This document shows positions 6,670 to 9,519 of a stretch of DNA of 9,519 bases, in pieces. How positions within the stretch are numbered: position 1 is the first letter of the stretch; each line of letters opens with the position of its first letter. Below the pieces are notes generated by a model. That model made no database searches, was not told the DNA's origin, and saw only the letters and a list, made by a program, of their open reading frames with translations. Source of the stretch: a bacterium BMS3Bbin02 (lineage in GTDB: Bacteria; Actinomycetota; Acidimicrobiia; Spongiisociales; UBA5794). Where the stretch lies: positions 1 through 9,519 of the forward strand of contig BDTL01000082.1 of NCBI GenBank assembly GCA_002898115.1, read 5' to 3'. A program made the position numbers and the translations under genes.

Positions 6670-6686
6670 AAGCGGTCGAGTTCAGT

Positions 6687-7739
6687 TTACCGGTGCTTCT
6701 TGCGGTGTTTCGGCGCCCGCGGGGGCGCCGCTGCCGCCACCCGTTCCTTGGCTGCCTCGACGGTGACTTCGGTGGCCGTCAGAACACCTGCACCGCTCCG
6801 GCGTCGAGCAGCGCGGGCCCAATCCTCCTCGCGCTCTTTCCACACCGTGAGCAGCGGGGTTGCGATGAAGATCGATGAGTACGTACCGGCGGCGACACCA
6901 ATGAAGAGAGCGAGCGCAAATTCCTGCAACGTTGCCGCCCCTAGAAGTATCGACCCGACAACCAGGAGTGATCCCACTGGAACCAAAGAAGTCATCGACG
7001 TGTTCAGCGACCGCATGAGTACCTGATTCATCGAGAGATTCGCGATCTCGGCGAAGCTGTGCCGGGTCCCTATCTCGTCGACGTTTTCTTTCACTTTGTC
7101 GAACACAACGACCGTGTCATAGAGGGAGTAGCCCAATATCGTGAGGATCGCGATAACCGTAGCGGGCGTTACCTGGATGCTGAATATCGAGTAGATACCA
7201 GCCGTGATAGCAAGGTCGTGGAACAGCGCGGCTAATCCTGCAGCCGCCATCTTCCACTCGAACCTCCACGAGATGAATACCGCAACGACGATGAGGAAAA
7301 TCACGAGGGCCCTGATTGCGCGGGCGGTGATTTCAGCACCGAAGGTCGGCCCGACTGCAGACAGGTTTGTGTCCGCGGTGCTCACGCCGGTGATCTGCGC
7401 CACTGTCGCGATAAGCGCATCCTGGCCGTCGTTGTCGAGAGCTTCGGTCTGGATAAGAACGCTTTGGACACCCGCCCCGCTGTCGGTGAATTGGACGCGA
7501 GCCGCTGAGAGTCCGATCTCGTCTAGCGCATCTCGCACCTCGGTGACAGTTGCCCCTGCAACGTTCGGGGCATCAATGATTACGCCCCCGGTGAAATCGA
7601 CGCTGCCTTCGAACCCACGGAGAGACACAGAACCGAGAATCAGACCGAGCACGATACCGGACACAATGAAGTAGGTCTTGCGACGCGAGATGAAGTCGAT
7701 CGACGTCTCACCGCGATACATCTTTTGCGCCCAGTTCAT
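6687..7739 (-). CDS. secF: protein translocase subunit SecF
   Basis: SecF, with SecD, uses the proton gradient to drive late steps of protein export through SecYEG. The 350 residues follow the family plan: one membrane helix (about 22-40), a periplasmic-side P4-type domain opening with VDFTGGVIIDAP (47-58), and five further helices between about 141 and 300. Family motifs visible are AVGPTFGAE (128-136) and GYSLYDTVVVFDKVKEN (203-219), the latter with the conserved transmembrane Asp208. SLNTSMTSLVPV (244-255) and a glycine-rich GVAAGTYSSIFIATPLL (281-297) are also present. The C-terminal tail (301-350) is charged and ends in a Lys/Arg/His-rich cluster, probably cytosolic. The ATG shares an ATGA with the secD stop (7736-7739), so the two are translationally coupled; a GGGGGTG ribosome site lies 5 bases upstream. 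Length is normal for an actinobacterial or Gram-negative-type separate SecF. Confidence 0.97.
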   Translation of the reverse strand: MNWAQKMYRGETSIDFISRRKTYFIVSGIVLGLILGSVSLRGFEGSVDFTGGVIIDAPNVAGATVTEVRDALDEIGLSAARVQFTDSGAGVQSVLIQTEALDNDGQDALIATVAQITGVSTADTNLSAVGPTFGAEITARAIRALVIFLIVVAVFISWRFEWKMAAAGLAALFHDLAITAGIYSIFSIQVTPATVIAILTILGYSLYDTVVVFDKVKENVDEIGTRHSFAEIANLSMNQVLMRSLNTSMTSLVPVGSLLVVGSILLGAATLQEFALALFIGVAAGTYSSIFIATPLLTVWKEREEDWARAARRRSGAGVLTATEVTVEAAKERVAAAAPPRAPKHRKKHR

Positions 7740-9271
7740 GCGGTCACCCCCGTGACCTCATCCTTGGCTCGGCCGGTCGCACCGCGAATGCTCAGCGCTC
7801 CACCTTCACCAAGACGGGATCGAACCAGGTACATGACCGCAGGGCGCGTGAAGTAATAGGCCACGATGACATCGATCACGGTGGCAACGCCGAGCGTAAT
7901 TGCGAAACCCTTCACCGGCCCGATGGCCAAGAGCCAAAGGAGAATCGACCCTAGGAATGTCACGGTGTCACCCTTAAGGATCGTCGAGAAGGCCTTATCG
8001 AACCCCTGGTCCACGGATGGACGTAGCGGTCTCCCCTTGCGGTGTTCTTCCTTGATGCGTTCAAAGAACACAATGTACGAGTCGGAGGTGATCCCGACCG
8101 CGACGATGATTCCGGTTACTCCGGCGAGAGTGAGCGTTGTTCCCTGGAGATTTCCCATCAGAATCAGCGCAGCGATCAGAAGAGAACCGAACACCGACAG
8201 GCCCACAACTGCAACGACCCCGAGGATTCGGTAATACGCCACGAGGGCAAACGCGACAATGATGAGGCCGGCCAACCCTGCTACCAGCCCTGCTCTAAGC
8301 GAGTCTTCACCGAGACTCGCCGACACGGATTCCAGCTGTTGGCGCACGAGTTCGGTCGGCAGCGCACCGTATCGCAGAATGGCAGCCAGGTCCTGTGCTT
8401 CTGCCTGAGGATCTTCGGTTGACCCGATGGTGATCTGCACACCGGAGGCGTCGAGTGCTTCACCTGCCTGGAGACGACTGTCGATGGTGGGAGCCGACGT
8501 GACAATGCCGTCGACAACGATTGCCATCGCGCGCCGCGGATCGTTCGGGGGGAAGAGTGTGAGCGATGCAGTACCGTCCTCGAACCGTTTGGCGCCGTCG
8601 GACGTGAACTGTGGAATGACCACCCATCGGCCCCCGGTCATTTGACCGAACTGCGGTGTTGCTCCTGTGATGTCGGTTCCGGTAAGGAAAGCCGGCCCCA
8701 CCTGATAGACAAAACCGTCATCGCCAGCCAGATAGGATGTCTGGTCGGGTGAGTCGGAAATCGTCAGTCCGGTTTCCGGATCGAGGTTGTCAGGTATCGC
8801 CGGCTGATTGCCGGGATCACCTGGTGCTGCGGTAGTTGTGGGGGACGACGGCAGCGTCGACGTTGTTTGCAGCTCCTCGGGAAGAGCGAGAGTTCCATCT
8901 TGAAACGCCGGACTCACGAAACTGCGCGCCAGGACCGGTCGGAAGGAGAGCGTTCCGGTGGTGCCCACGGCCTCAAGGGCGCGTTCGCGGTTCTCCACCC
9001 CCGGGAGCTGGACAAGAATCGAGTTGTCGCCCTGAACCGATATCTCCGGTTCCTGTACGGCACCTAAACCCTCGATGCGCTGCCGCATGATCTCAACGGC
9101 TTTCGACATGACCTCTGGATCAGTGCCCTCCGGCGCCTCAAGCACCACCGAGAAGCCACCGCGCAGATCAAGTCCAAGCTTCGGTGTGTCGCCCGCAGCG
9201 ATAAGACCGCCAAGCAATAGCCACGAAAAGAGCGCAGCCGCCAAAGCTCTTACGAAGAAGTTGCGCTTCAT
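7736..9271 (-). CDS. secD: protein translocase subunit SecD
   Basis: SecD pairs with SecF as a proton-driven RND-like partner of the Sec channel, pulling exported proteins to the outer side of the membrane. The first helix (about 8-26) is followed by KLGLDLRGGFSVVLE (31-45), the SecD signature. The P1 region includes EIMRQRIEGLGAVQEPEI (60-77). A Ser/Thr/Pro/Ala-rich low-complexity linker (about 136-160) interrupts it before the second half, which contains AMAIVVDGIVTSAP (248-261) and ILRYGALPTELV (298-309). Five C-terminal helices follow from about 325 to 483, with AVGITSDSYIVFFERIKEEH (391-410) carrying the conserved transmembrane Asp397. At 511 residues it is shorter than E. coli SecD and near actinobacterial sizes. 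Its ATG overlaps the yajC TGA by 4 bp. A weak GAAGG ribosome site lies 9 bases upstream. Confidence 0.97.
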   Translation of the reverse strand: MKRNFFVRALAAALFSWLLLGGLIAAGDTPKLGLDLRGGFSVVLEAPEGTDPEVMSKAVEIMRQRIEGLGAVQEPEISVQGDNSILVQLPGVENRERALEAVGTTGTLSFRPVLARSFVSPAFQDGTLALPEELQTTSTLPSSPTTTAAPGDPGNQPAIPDNLDPETGLTISDSPDQTSYLAGDDGFVYQVGPAFLTGTDITGATPQFGQMTGGRWVVIPQFTSDGAKRFEDGTASLTLFPPNDPRRAMAIVVDGIVTSAPTIDSRLQAGEALDASGVQITIGSTEDPQAEAQDLAAILRYGALPTELVRQQLESVSASLGEDSLRAGLVAGLAGLIIVAFALVAYYRILGVVAVVGLSVFGSLLIAALILMGNLQGTTLTLAGVTGIIVAVGITSDSYIVFFERIKEEHRKGRPLRPSVDQGFDKAFSTILKGDTVTFLGSILLWLLAIGPVKGFAITLGVATVIDVIVAYYFTRPAVMYLVRSRLGEGGALSIRGATGRAKDEVTGVTA

Positions 9272-9519
9272 TCGTCCGTGCCTTCGAGTCGTTCCCCGAT
9301 GGCGCGTCGCGTCATACGGATCGTCGACCCCGGGGCAACCTCAACGGTCAGGTCGTCGTCACCCAGCTCGACGATCTTCCCGTAGATGCCACCAACCGTG
9401 CGAATCTCGTCGCCGACGCTGACAGAGTCGCGCAGAGCCTGTGCGGCCTTCATACGCCGCCTCTGCGGGAGAATCACCAGCACATAGAACAAGATACCCA
9501 TGACCAGGATTAGATCGGA
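9268..9519 (-). CDS. yajC: preprotein translocase subunit YajC, 5' end cut by window edge
   Basis: The visible 83 residues are most of a YajC protein, the small membrane subunit that associates with SecD and SecF. A hydrophobic helix (LILVMGILFYVLVILP) runs directly into PQRRRMKAAQALRDS, the basic stretch after the membrane segment that is typical of the family. Then comes the soluble domain SVGDEIRTVGGIYGKIVEL with DDDLTVEVAPGSTIRMTRRAI. The frame stays open to the right edge, and hydrophobic residues continue upstream of the ATG at 9501. The true start is therefore probably outside the window and that Met is internal. The gene ends in TGA overlapping the secD ATG, so it is the first visible gene of a coupled yajC-secD-secF unit. 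Confidence 0.93.
   Translation of the reverse strand, partial: SDLILVMGILFYVLVILPQRRRMKAAQALRDSVSVGDEIRTVGGIYGKIVELGDDDLTVEVAPGSTIRMTRRAIGERLEGTDE

Noticed and set aside
1..9519. CRISPR arrays, tRNA or rRNA genes, insertion sequences
   Set aside because: No regularly spaced repeats, no tRNA-like cloverleaf or rRNA signature and no transposase-like protein seen on either strand. The gene-dense minus strand leaves little room for them.

Overview
The window looks like a chromosomal segment of an actinobacterium with moderate to high GC content. All credible genes lie on the minus strand, so transcription runs from the right edge to the left edge. The right half has the order yajC-secD-secF-relA, and the left edge has a metallo-beta-lactamase (MBL) fold hydrolase. 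This order is characteristic of the Actinomycetota locus that usually continues to hisS and aspS (neither is in the window). The Thr/Pro/Ala-rich linker in SecD and the moderate GC make a deep lineage such as Acidimicrobiia plausible, but this is inference and not established.

Reading in the direction of transcription: 9519-9268 is the 3' part of yajC. secD (9271-7736) and secF (7739-6687) follow, each joined to the gene before it by a 4-bp ATGA overlap. Together they form the accessory SecDF-YajC module of the Sec translocase. A 121-bp stem-loop-rich spacer leads to relA (6565-4364), a bifunctional (p)ppGpp synthetase/hydrolase with all expected domains. Its start is best placed at a GTG with a near-perfect Shine-Dalgarno sequence.

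After a non-coding gap of about 180 bp containing a 9-bp inverted repeat, three overlapping genes (4186-350) encode large type IV pilin-like proteins. In order they resemble PilV/GspI, PilW/GspJ and PilX/GspK, the three proteins that build the tip of type IV pili and type II secretion pseudopili. The first carries what look like three tandem carboxypeptidase-regulatory-like beta-sandwich domains. The third lacks the conserved Glu at position 5 and has a very large, cysteine-rich, beta-solenoid-like head. No assembly ATPase, platform protein, prepilin peptidase or major pilin is in the window, so the machinery must be encoded elsewhere.

A 96-bp gap with two weak hairpins follows. Then comes the 5' part of the MBL-fold hydrolase gene (253-1), which runs off the left edge. 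The pilin operon therefore sits as a self-contained accessory block inside an otherwise conserved housekeeping neighbourhood, and it is the most interesting part of the window. Long open frames on the plus strand are antisense shadows of these genes.
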